42,450 nucleotides of DNA. Source: an uncultured Verrucomicrobiota bacterium (GTDB lineage Bacteria > Verrucomicrobiota > Verrucomicrobiia > Limisphaerales > AAA164-E04). Of the stretch, positions 26,542 to 34,254 are shown piece by piece. Made by a program: the position numbers and the translations under genes. The stretch spans positions 1 to 42,450 of the forward strand of contig CAJXVR010000020.1 in the NCBI GenBank assembly GCA_913061285.1. Direction: 5' to 3'. The stretch's first letter is position 1. Every line of letters begins with the position of its first letter. Under the pieces are notes generated by a model that was not told where the DNA came from, ran no database searches, and worked only from the letters and a program-made list of their open reading frames with translations.

Positions 26542-26595
26542 CCTCCTAGGACGCCACAACAAGGGGAATCGAGGGTCCCCTTGTTGGCTTAGGAG
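26542..26595 (-). terminator. Long stem-loop between sulfatase and amidohydrolase genes
   Basis: CAACAAGGGGA (26557-26567) and TCCCCTTGTTG (26576-26586) form an 11-base-pair perfect stem with an eight-base loop, extended imperfectly by CCTAGG/CTTAGG outside. In the minus direction it follows the sulfatase stop by about 20 bases. There is no U-run on the minus side, while the plus side has TTTT, so it may be a terminator without a good tail, a processing site or an mRNA stabiliser. Confidence 0.55.
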
Positions 26596-26606
26596 TTTTG
26601 ATTGAA

Positions 26607-28121
26607 CTAGAGCTCCAGTTCGTGGGCAAGTTCAGGGTAAACTGCTACCAGATCGACCTTGTCGTCGAATCTCGATTGTTCCTTCTGCAGCAACTTGAAG
26701 AGCGTTTTCATTCGGCCCAACTGCCCAGAATCGGCAGCGAGGTCATTGATTTCTTTTGGGTCGCTTGCGTAGTTGTAGAGTCGTTTGACTTTCAGCTTGG
26801 GATAGAGAATCAATTTCCATCCATCGTGTCGAATCGCTCGTTGGGTTTCGAGATAGGCACTGTAAACGGGGGCAGCATCCTGGACTTCCCCTCGTAGATC
26901 AGGGAGCAGTGATTGGAATTCGATTCCTTTCCGTTCCTTGTCTCCAGCGAGTTCGAGACTTGTTGCCATCAAATCTTGAAGGAAGATCGGGCGATCGATG
27001 GTTTCCCCTGGTTTTGCTTCCGGCCCGACGATGATAAAGGGCGTGCGGATCGAATGATCATACATGTTTTGTTTGCCGAGGAGTCCGTGGTGACCACAGG
27101 CAAGTCCATGGTCTGCAGTGAAGATGATCCAGGTGTTTTCCCTCAAACCCTGCTTGTCCAACTCAGCGATGATTCGGCCAATTTGAGCGTCCATGTGCGT
27201 GATCAGTGAATAGTATTCCCGTCGATGGACGCGAACCGCGTATTCAGTTCTGGGGTAGACGCCGAGGGCTTCATCGCGCAGGTTGGGATTGAGGCCTGAG
27301 GTCAGGTGAGGGTATTTGGGTTGAAAGGGAATCGGAGTCTTGATGTTTTCGAGTGGATATAGATCCAGAAATTCTTGGGGGCTTTGTCGAGGGTCGTGGG
27401 GAGCATTGAACGCTAGATACATGAAGAATGGTTTTGCGTCGGTCTGGGTTGCTTTCTTTTTGCCTTCGGCTTGAAGATAGGTCACAGCGTCATCAGCCAA
27501 GACTTCAGACCAATGCTTACCTCCCTCCCAGAATCCTCCGAATTTTGGATCGGTGGGATCCCAGTCATCGGTTTGGCCTTCGACCGGCCGGTTGTAGCCG
27601 ACGTTGCTATTCTTGTTGTTGCGACTATCTCTGGGCATTCCTGGACGGATATGGACGACGTGATCGAAAAGCTTGTTGGCATCGACACTCACGTGCCATT
27701 TGCCGGTAAAGTAAGTTTCGTAGCCGAGGCGACTCATACGTCGTGACCAATAGCGGTCGTAGAAACGACCTTTTTCACTCTCGCTCTTGGACTTCAAGCT
27801 TCCGAGCGATTGCTGTATGGCATGGGCATGCCATACGGTCTTCCCTGTATTGAGCATCGCTCGAGAGGCAACGCAGACGGCTCCCGACCATGATCCCATG
27901 TTGAAGCACTGAGTGAATTGGGTGCCTTGACTGGCTAGTCGATCCAGGTGAGGGGTTTGCACCAGAGGATCGTCGTTAGGGCCTAGGGTGTCGTAGGCCT
28001 GGTCATCAGCAAAGATGAAGAGAATATTCGGTGCGGTTTTCGCTGCGATGGCGGATGTCGCCAATAGGGCAATGGCGATAAGGGTGAAGAATCGTCTAAA
28101 CGGGGTCATCTGGAGGATCAT
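26607..28121 (-). CDS. Secreted sulfatase with CxASR active site
   Basis: Exported sulfatase of 504 residues with signal MILQMTPFRRFFTLIAIALL and cleavage probably after ATSAIAA. Metal ligands Asp39-Asp40 and the formylglycine motif CVASR (83-87) are present, the A in place of P being an accepted variant of the C-x-P/A-S-R motif. FTADHGLACGHHGLLGKQNMYD marks the second metal-binding half. It is of a different subfamily from the two iduronate-sulfatase-like enzymes, and the NMGSWSGAVC stretch before the active site is characteristic. Substrate unknown. It is divergent from the PSD1 gene with 86 bases between starts, a combination repeatedly seen in Planctomycetota and Verrucomicrobiota, so shared regulation is plausible. 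Confidence 0.92.
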   Translation of the reverse strand: MILQMTPFRRFFTLIAIALLATSAIAAKTAPNILFIFADDQAYDTLGPNDDPLVQTPHLDRLASQGTQFTQCFNMGSWSGAVCVASRAMLNTGKTVWHAHAIQQSLGSLKSKSESEKGRFYDRYWSRRMSRLGYETYFTGKWHVSVDANKLFDHVVHIRPGMPRDSRNNKNSNVGYNRPVEGQTDDWDPTDPKFGGFWEGGKHWSEVLADDAVTYLQAEGKKKATQTDAKPFFMYLAFNAPHDPRQSPQEFLDLYPLENIKTPIPFQPKYPHLTSGLNPNLRDEALGVYPRTEYAVRVHRREYYSLITHMDAQIGRIIAELDKQGLRENTWIIFTADHGLACGHHGLLGKQNMYDHSIRTPFIIVGPEAKPGETIDRPIFLQDLMATSLELAGDKERKGIEFQSLLPDLRGEVQDAAPVYSAYLETQRAIRHDGWKLILYPKLKVKRLYNYASDPKEINDLAADSGQLGRMKTLFKLLQKEQSRFDDKVDLVAVYPELAHELEL

Positions 28122-28207
28122 AGCCGAATCGGATTTGAGATTCAGCCTGAATTTTTCAAAAACGATAATTGCTTGAGTGCCGTGACGCGAGCTTTAGGCT
28201 CTGTTCT

Positions 28208-31200
28208 ATGCTTTTATTCGCTTGGTGGCGACGATCGCTTGGTCTGGTGAGCATGGTCTCTTGGACCATGGGAGGGGCCTATCTTTTGGGGGCCGAGGGG
28301 CCGTCGTTTAGTCAGGTGGTTCGACCGCTCCTGTCGGATCGATGTTTTCACTGCCATGGTCCCGATGAGGCAGCTCGGAAAGCGAAGCTGCGGCTCGATG
28401 TCGAATCGAGGGCCCATGAAGCAGTCATCATTCCCGGAGAATCCTCGGAGAGTGAGTTTATTGCTCGTCTCATAAGTTCCGATGAAGACGACCGGATGCC
28501 CCCGCCTGATTCAGGTGTCAAACCTTTGACTCAGTCTGAAATCGACTTGCTAACGGCCTGGGTTGATGCGGGGGCACGCTACGAAACCCATTGGGCGTTC
28601 TCGCCTATTCAACGTCCAGCCTTGCCATCGGTGAAGGATGAATCTTGGGTGAGGAATCCAATCGATCATTTTGTCTTGGCTCGATTGGAGAAAGAAGGAC
28701 TTCGACCGAGTTCCGAAGCGCTGCCTCGGGTTTTGGCCCGACGGGTGGCCCTTGATCTTGTTGGTCTGCCGCCTTCGGTGTCGCAAGTCCGGGACTATGA
28801 TGCCTTGCCAAGCGATCGCGCCTACGAGCAGTGGGTGGATCAATTGCTTGCCTCGAAGCGATATGGGGAACGCATGGCGATGGTCTGGCTGGATGCTGCC
28901 CGGTATGCTGATACCGATGGATTTCAGGCCGATGCGACTCGCAATAACTGGGCGTGGCGCGATTGGGTGATTGAATCGTACAATAAGAACGTTCCTTTTG
29001 ATCAATTCACGCTCGAACAGTTTGCTGGTGATCTGCTTCCCGACGCGACCCAGGAGCAAATCCTCGCAACCTGTTTTCATCGCAACCACATGGCGAACGG
29101 GGAAGGCGGGCGCGATCCCGAAGAGTCGAGGGTAGATTATGTCATTGATCGAGTGAACACGATGGGAACGGTATGGCTGGGGCTGACCTTGGGCTGTGCG
29201 CAATGTCACAGTCATAAGTTCGACCCCATCTCTCACACTGATTATTATCAACTGAACGCCTTCTTTAATAGCATTGACGAAGATGGAAAGGCTGGGGGAG
29301 GCGCGAGACCGTTCCTCGAGTACCGTTCGCCTTTTGCTGAGGCTGGTGCGGAAGATGCCAAGCGCTGGCAGGAATCAAAGGATCGAGAATTTCGGGACGA
29401 GGAACGGTCGGCTCGGCTTGCATTTGAAGGATGGTTCAGTGCTCGTATTGCGGAAGTGAAGAACGGCCATCAGACTTGGCTGCCTCTGCCAATTGAATCG
29501 CTAGCAACAAGCTCGGAATCACAGATCACTCGTAACGCTTCGGGAACGATTTCCGTGAGTGGGGAGAATCCTCGTCACGATGACTACACCATTCAGGCAC
29601 GACCTGAAATCTCTCGAATTACCGGTGTTCGGCTTGAAGTATTATCGAAGCCTGGAGATCAAGGCTATTCGGATGCGGAGGACGGTCATGTCATTCTAAC
29701 AAATGTTAAATTTGGTGTGCGATCTCGGGGCGCGACCCAGTTGAGCGAGATTGAGGTGAGCTCAGCGGTGGCTGATTATCAGAATAAAAAGAAAGGGAAG
29801 CGAGATTATGGTCTCTTTCGTGACGTGCTGGATGATGACCCTCGGACTGGATGGACGACCAACGGAGCCGATTTTAACGAACCAAGGATTGGGGTGTTTC
29901 AATTTGCCGAACCGGTGGTTTTGTCTGCCGATGAATCCTTAGTGGTCGAGCTCCGCCATCGATCACTCAGAGGATTCAGTAGTATTCGCCATTTTCGCCT
30001 TCTCGTTGCCAGCGAACGTGGTCCCGCTGTCGTTTCTGTCGATTCGTCCCCGAGGGAACAGTTGGCTGCAATCGTCAAAGCGGGCGGGGAGGTGCCCAAG
30101 GTTATTCGTGAACGTCTCTGGAATGAATTCATTGAGGACCAAGCTCGCTACAAGGCAAGCCGATCCGCGAGAGCGGAGGCTCAGGCGAGGGTGGCTGATT
30201 ACGAGCGGGCGTCGAAGCCCCAAAAAGTGATGGTGCTAGCCGAGCGGAGGGAAAAGCGGGAAACAAACGTTCTTGTGAGAGGCGTGTGGGATCAAAAAGG
30301 AGAGTTGGTCTCTCGTGGCGTGCCTGCTGCCTTCGGGAACGCGCGAGCACCAGTAGAGTCTCGGGTTGAGCTGGCTCGTTGGTTGATTGACTCGAAGAAT
30401 CCATTGACGGCGCGGGTGACTGTCAATCGCTATTGGCAGATGTATTTTGGCCATGGGCTAGTCCGAACTCCAGAGGACTTTGGAATGCAGGGCGAAGCAC
30501 CGACCCATCCTCAATTGCTAGATTGGCTAGCCGCGGAGCTAATCGCGAGCGGGTGGAATGTGAAACACTTGCAGAAATTGATTGTCAGCAGTGCGTGCTA
30601 TCGGCAGCAGTCTGATTCGAACTCCGAGCTGATCAGACGAGATCCGGAAAATCGACTGCTCGCGCGAGCCACGCGGTTTAGACTGCCGAGTTGGATGATC
30701 AGGGATGCCGCATTGGGAGCGTCTGGATTGCTCGTGAATCGATTGGGAGGCCCTCCGGTTTATCCTCACCAACCCCCGGGGCTCTGGGCGGATTCCACGA
30801 TGGGGCGTTTTCACTATAAACCTTCAGTTGGAAGTGATTTATACCGGCGGTCCGTCTATGGGTTCTGGCGGCGGAGCGTTGGGCCCGCGTTGATGTTTGA
30901 TGCTTCGAAGCGGCGCGTCTGCCAGGTGCGGGTGACTCGAACTAGTACGCCGCTCCAAGCGCTAACCCTGATGAATGATCGTACGTTTGTGGAGGCTGCC
31001 TGCCATATGGCTGTGGCAGATGATGTGGGCGGGGAAGGATCCATTGCGAAGCTGTTTGAACAGGTGTTGTCACGTTTGCCGTCTCCCTCTGAACGAATGG
31101 ATCTTCAGGAACAGTTCCGGATCGCCCTGGCTCACTACCGAGGGAACCTTGCTGAAGCCCGAGAGCTGCTGAGCCATGTTGAGGCGAGTCCGAGTGATGC

Positions 31201-31279
31201 TGAGCTACCTCGTCGGGCAGCGCTCGCCGTGATTGGTATGACCATTCTCAACCTGGATGAAGCGATAACCCGTCAATAG
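28208..31279 (+). CDS. PSD1 (planctomycete cytochrome c) / DUF1549 / DUF1553 protein
   Basis: Exported protein of 1023 residues; ATG 28208 is chosen because it starts a signal peptide (MLLFAWWRRSLGLVSMVS). Order of parts: planctomycete cytochrome C domain with a CxxCH heme site (CFHCH, 46-50); DUF1549 (about 148-350) including a second CxxCH (CAQCH, 330-334) in the usual GCAQCHSHKFDPI context; a middle insertion (about 470-640) that looks like a discoidin/F5-8C-type sugar-binding module (DDDPRTGWTT, VVLSADESLVVELRH); a coiled, charged linker; and DUF1553 (about 700-1000). Function of this family is unproven, but it is linked to polysaccharide utilisation in these phyla. DUF1501 follows 11 bases after the stop, forming the standard pair. 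Confidence 0.93.
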   Translation: MLLFAWWRRSLGLVSMVSWTMGGAYLLGAEGPSFSQVVRPLLSDRCFHCHGPDEAARKAKLRLDVESRAHEAVIIPGESSESEFIARLISSDEDDRMPPPDSGVKPLTQSEIDLLTAWVDAGARYETHWAFSPIQRPALPSVKDESWVRNPIDHFVLARLEKEGLRPSSEALPRVLARRVALDLVGLPPSVSQVRDYDALPSDRAYEQWVDQLLASKRYGERMAMVWLDAARYADTDGFQADATRNNWAWRDWVIESYNKNVPFDQFTLEQFAGDLLPDATQEQILATCFHRNHMANGEGGRDPEESRVDYVIDRVNTMGTVWLGLTLGCAQCHSHKFDPISHTDYYQLNAFFNSIDEDGKAGGGARPFLEYRSPFAEAGAEDAKRWQESKDREFRDEERSARLAFEGWFSARIAEVKNGHQTWLPLPIESLATSSESQITRNASGTISVSGENPRHDDYTIQARPEISRITGVRLEVLSKPGDQGYSDAEDGHVILTNVKFGVRSRGATQLSEIEVSSAVADYQNKKKGKRDYGLFRDVLDDDPRTGWTTNGADFNEPRIGVFQFAEPVVLSADESLVVELRHRSLRGFSSIRHFRLLVASERGPAVVSVDSSPREQLAAIVKAGGEVPKVIRERLWNEFIEDQARYKASRSARAEAQARVADYERASKPQKVMVLAERREKRETNVLVRGVWDQKGELVSRGVPAAFGNARAPVESRVELARWLIDSKNPLTARVTVNRYWQMYFGHGLVRTPEDFGMQGEAPTHPQLLDWLAAELIASGWNVKHLQKLIVSSACYRQQSDSNSELIRRDPENRLLARATRFRLPSWMIRDAALGASGLLVNRLGGPPVYPHQPPGLWADSTMGRFHYKPSVGSDLYRRSVYGFWRRSVGPALMFDASKRRVCQVRVTRTSTPLQALTLMNDRTFVEAACHMAVADDVGGEGSIAKLFEQVLSRLPSPSERMDLQEQFRIALAHYRGNLAEARELLSHVEASPSDAELPRRAALAVIGMTILNLDEAITRQ

Positions 31280-31290
31280 AGACAATCGAG

Positions 31291-32748
31291 ATGCCCATTG
31301 TGAATAATAACCAAGTGGAAATTCCTGAAGCGCTGCTAAAAACGACTCGCAGGAATTTTCTGAAGACCGGCGGTTTTAGTCTCGGAGCAATCGCACTCAA
31401 TTCCTTGCTTGGAAACGAAATGCTCGGTGGCTCATCGCCTTCTTCCGCTCATCACTTTCCTGCGCGTGCCAAACGCGTCATCTACTTAACGCAATCGGGT
31501 GGCCCTTCGCAGCTGGAATTGTTTGATCACAAACCCGGACTAAAAAAATGGGAAGGAACTAAGATTCCCGACTCCGTAAGGCAAGGGCAGCGACTGACTT
31601 TGATGACTGCCGGCTCAAAGACGCTCGTGATGGCTGCCAGAGCGAAGTTTCATGCACGCGGGCAGTGTGGGGCCATGCTGGGTGAATGGCTGCCTCATAT
31701 TGGTTCAGTTGCGGATGATTTGTGCTTTCTTAAATCAATGTACACCGAGCAGATCAATCATGCCCCTGCCATGACCTTCATGCTGACGGGGCACCAGTTG
31801 CCGGGGCGACCGAGTATGGGTGCCTGGGCGAGTTATGGCTTGGGTAGTGAGAACAAAGATTTGCCGGACTACATCGTTCTGGTGTCGAAGATGGAACGCC
31901 CTAGTGATCAACCACTCTACGAATACTATTGGGGCTCGGGTTTCCTGCCTTCAAAATATCAAGGGGTTAAGCTGCGTTCGGGGAAGGATCCCGTGCTCTA
32001 CTTGAATGATCCGACGGGACTGCCGCGTTCCTTGCGGAAGGGGATGGTAGATACTTTGGGGCGCCTCAATCGCGAGCGCTTTGTCCAATCAGGCGACCCC
32101 GAGATTGAGACCCGAATTCGCCAATATGAAATGGCGTATCGGATGCAGAGTTCGGTGCCGGAATTGACGGATCTTTCGGGTGAATCTGAGTCAACCTTTG
32201 ACCTTTATGGTCCCGAATCCCGTCGTCCTGGATCCTATGCTGCCAATTGTATTCTTGCTCGGCGGCTCGCAGAACGTGGGGTTCGATTTATTCAGTTGTT
32301 TCATCCAGACTGGGATCATCACAAGAAACTCACAGCCTGGTGCCCGGCGCGTTGCCGAGATACGGATCAACCAACAGCGGGACTCATTCGAGATCTCAAG
32401 CAACGGGGATTGCTCGATGATACTCTCATTATCTGGGGCGGTGAATTTGGACGAACCACAATGGCACAAGGTGATTTGAATAGTCCTGAGTCGGGTCGCG
32501 ATCATCATCCGCGATGTTTCACGATGTTCATGGCTGGCGGCGGAATCAAAGGTGGGATGAGTTACGGTTCGACGGATGAGTTCAGTTACAATACCGCCGA
32601 TAATCCCATACACGTTCATGATCTCCAGGCGACGGTCTTGAATCAATTGGGAATTGATCACCGAAAACTCACCTACCGACATCAAGGCTTAGACTTTAAG
32701 CTCACTGGGGTTGAATCCCATCATCCCATCAAAGAGATCATTGCTTAG
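31291..32748 (+). CDS. DUF1501 protein with Tat-like signal
   Basis: Exported 485-residue protein of the DUF1501 family (alkaline-phosphatase-like/sulfatase fold). The N-terminal region RRNFLKTGGFSLGAIALNS is a twin-arginine-type signal. Typical family stretches are present: LTQSGGPSQLELFDHKPGL, NHAPAMTFMLTGHQLPGRPSMGAW, FIQLFHPDWDHH, and the metal-site-like WGGEFGRTTMAQG with DHHPRCFTMFMAGGGIKGG. These proteins nearly always follow a PSD1/DUF1549/DUF1553 gene, as here with 11 bases between, and the pair is expected to act together in the periplasm. Activity is not established. ATG at 31291. Confidence 0.93.
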   Translation: MPIVNNNQVEIPEALLKTTRRNFLKTGGFSLGAIALNSLLGNEMLGGSSPSSAHHFPARAKRVIYLTQSGGPSQLELFDHKPGLKKWEGTKIPDSVRQGQRLTLMTAGSKTLVMAARAKFHARGQCGAMLGEWLPHIGSVADDLCFLKSMYTEQINHAPAMTFMLTGHQLPGRPSMGAWASYGLGSENKDLPDYIVLVSKMERPSDQPLYEYYWGSGFLPSKYQGVKLRSGKDPVLYLNDPTGLPRSLRKGMVDTLGRLNRERFVQSGDPEIETRIRQYEMAYRMQSSVPELTDLSGESESTFDLYGPESRRPGSYAANCILARRLAERGVRFIQLFHPDWDHHKKLTAWCPARCRDTDQPTAGLIRDLKQRGLLDDTLIIWGGEFGRTTMAQGDLNSPESGRDHHPRCFTMFMAGGGIKGGMSYGSTDEFSYNTADNPIHVHDLQATVLNQLGIDHRKLTYRHQGLDFKLTGVESHHPIKEIIA

Positions 32749-32755
32749 GACGGTG

Positions 32756-32821
32756 TCCTGCCTCTTGGCCTTCGACCGAACTTAACGATCTGCCTCGGCT
32801 ATGCGAGCCGAGCTGGCAGGA
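32756..32821 (+). promoter_or_regulatory. Structured leader before metY
   Basis: Between the DUF1501 stop and the metY start, TCCTGCC (32756-32762) can pair with GGCAGGA (32815-32821) and encloses a perfect 7-base-pair hairpin CTCGGCT/AGCCGAG (32794-32812). No T-run follows, so it is a poor terminator. It could be a regulatory leader of metY. I compared it by eye with SAM-I, SAM-II and SAH aptamer motifs and found no match. Confidence 0.35.
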
Positions 32822-32899
32822 GCCTTGTAATTGGGGAAACTGCTGAAACCGCTTTGACCTTGGCGCAATGAGTCTGTAATACGTATCGCCCATCGAATT

Positions 32900-34180
32900 A
32901 TGAAAATTGAAACGAAATGTCTTCACGCTGGCTATCAACCAGATCCGACAACTAATGCTCGAGCGACTCCGATCTATCGGACGAGTTCGTTCGTATTCAA
33001 CGATACTGCCCATGCCTCACGGCTCTTCGGGTTACAAGAGCTCGGGAACATCTACACTCGCTTGATGAACCCCACGACGGATGTTCTCGAACAACGAGTC
33101 ACAGCTCTTGAAGGCGGCGCAGCAGGTCTGGGCGTTGCCTCTGGTACAGCGGCAATTTTTTACTCTATCATCAATATCTGTGAACAGGGCGATGAGGTCG
33201 TTTCCGCAAATAATCTCTACGGGGGGACGTTCACGCAGTTCAACGATATTCTACCCAAATTCGGGATCAAGACGACCTTTGTTGATCCAAAGGATCCGCA
33301 GAATTTTGAGGCCGCAATCAACGAGAAAACAAAGGCTGTTTTTTGCGAGACGGTTGGCAATCCGGGCTTGGATGTGGCCGACATCGAGGCGATTGCTGCG
33401 GTTGCCCATAAGCATGGCTTGCCTCTGATCGTCGATAGCACCTTTTCAACCCCTGCTTTGACGCGACCCATTGAGTTTGGAGCGGATATTGTGGTGCATT
33501 CACTGACAAAATGGCTGGGTGGTCATGGGAACGGAATCGGTGGGATTGTAATCGATTCCGGAAAGTTTAATTGGAAATCAGATAAATTTTCTCTCTACGA
33601 TCAACCGGACGAAAGCTATCACGGCCTTCGTTGGGCGCACGATCTGCCGGAGCCCTTGGCGGCTCTCGCCTTTATTTTGCGCATGAGAACGGTGCCCTTG
33701 CGCAACCTTGGCGCTTGCCTTGCACCTGATAATTCCTGGACCTTCTTGCAGGGAATTGAAACCTTGACGCTACGGATGGAACGGCACACTGAGAATGCCC
33801 TGGCCGTGGCGAAGCACCTTAAGGCTCACGCTGCGGTTGATTGGGTGCGCTATCCTGGACTTGAAGGCGATCCTAGCTACGATCTCTCCCGTAAGTACTT
33901 GAGTGGAACGGGCGGAGCGATGGTTGTCTTTGGCATCAAAGGTGGCGCAGAGGCGGGGCAGAAGTTCATCGAAGGCTTGGGACTCTTTTCTCATCTCGCG
34001 AATGTTGGTGATGCGAAGAGTCTCGCCATTCATCCGGCGACAACGACGCATTCTCAATTAACAGCGGAGCAGCAGGCGGCTGGCGGTATTGCACCGGAAC
34101 TCGTTCGGCTTTCCATTGGGATCGAACACATCGACGATATTTTGGCGGACATAGATTCAGCCCTCAAGGCGAGCGCCTAA
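32900..34180 (+). CDS. metY: O-acetylhomoserine aminocarboxypropyltransferase (sulfhydrylase)
   Basis: PLP enzyme of 426 residues that makes homocysteine from O-acetylhomoserine and sulfide. The Cys/Met metabolism fold is clear: IYTRLMNPTTDVLEQRV (51-67), NLYGGTFTQF, and the Schiff-base lysine in HSLTKWLGGHG (Lys204). A C-terminal stretch GDAKSLAIHPATTTHSQL is also diagnostic. The length and the HGNGIGG motif favour MetY over cystathionine gamma-synthase (about 380-400 residues). ATG 32900; no clear Shine-Dalgarno. The metX gene follows on the same strand, supplying its substrate, so this is a direct-sulfhydrylation methionine module. The stop is immediately followed by a strong ribosome site for a short leader ORF. 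Confidence 0.96.
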   Translation: MKIETKCLHAGYQPDPTTNARATPIYRTSSFVFNDTAHASRLFGLQELGNIYTRLMNPTTDVLEQRVTALEGGAAGLGVASGTAAIFYSIINICEQGDEVVSANNLYGGTFTQFNDILPKFGIKTTFVDPKDPQNFEAAINEKTKAVFCETVGNPGLDVADIEAIAAVAHKHGLPLIVDSTFSTPALTRPIEFGADIVVHSLTKWLGGHGNGIGGIVIDSGKFNWKSDKFSLYDQPDESYHGLRWAHDLPEPLAALAFILRMRTVPLRNLGACLAPDNSWTFLQGIETLTLRMERHTENALAVAKHLKAHAAVDWVRYPGLEGDPSYDLSRKYLSGTGGAMVVFGIKGGAEAGQKFIEGLGLFSHLANVGDAKSLAIHPATTTHSQLTAEQQAAGGIAPELVRLSIGIEHIDDILADIDSALKASA

Positions 34181-34191
34181 GGAGGGACCCG

Positions 34192-34254
34192 ATGACTAGA
34201 CTGGCGGTGTTGAGGTGCGAGACGCCGACACCGCCAGTGATCTTCGAATCGTGA
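34192..34254 (+). CDS. Short leader ORF between metY and metX (20 codons)
   Basis: AAGGAGG (34179-34185) lies six bases before ATG 34192, the best ribosome site I see in this part of the window. The frame encodes 20 residues beginning MTRLAVLRCETP and ends with TGA at 34252-34254. That TGA overlaps a GTG (34251-34253) in the metX frame, giving a GTGA overlap typical of translational coupling. A 10-base-pair hairpin lies within it. It could be a leader peptide coupling ribosomes into metX. Whether the peptide itself matters is unknown; it has one Cys and only the initiator Met, so it is not a classical attenuator peptide. Confidence 0.45.
   Translation: MTRLAVLRCETPTPPVIFES
34201..34237 (+). 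other. Perfect inverted repeat between metY and metX
   Basis: CTGGCGGTGT (34201-34210) and ACACCGCCAG (34228-34237) form a 10-base-pair stem with a 17-base loop. No T-run follows, so it is not a simple terminator. The GTG at 34215, the first possible metX start, lies in its loop. It may modulate metX translation or protect the upstream mRNA. Confidence 0.6.

Noticed and set aside
32749-32899. SAM-I, SAM-II or SAH riboswitch before metY
   Set aside because: I looked for the conserved core sequences of these classes and did not find them; only generic pairing is visible.
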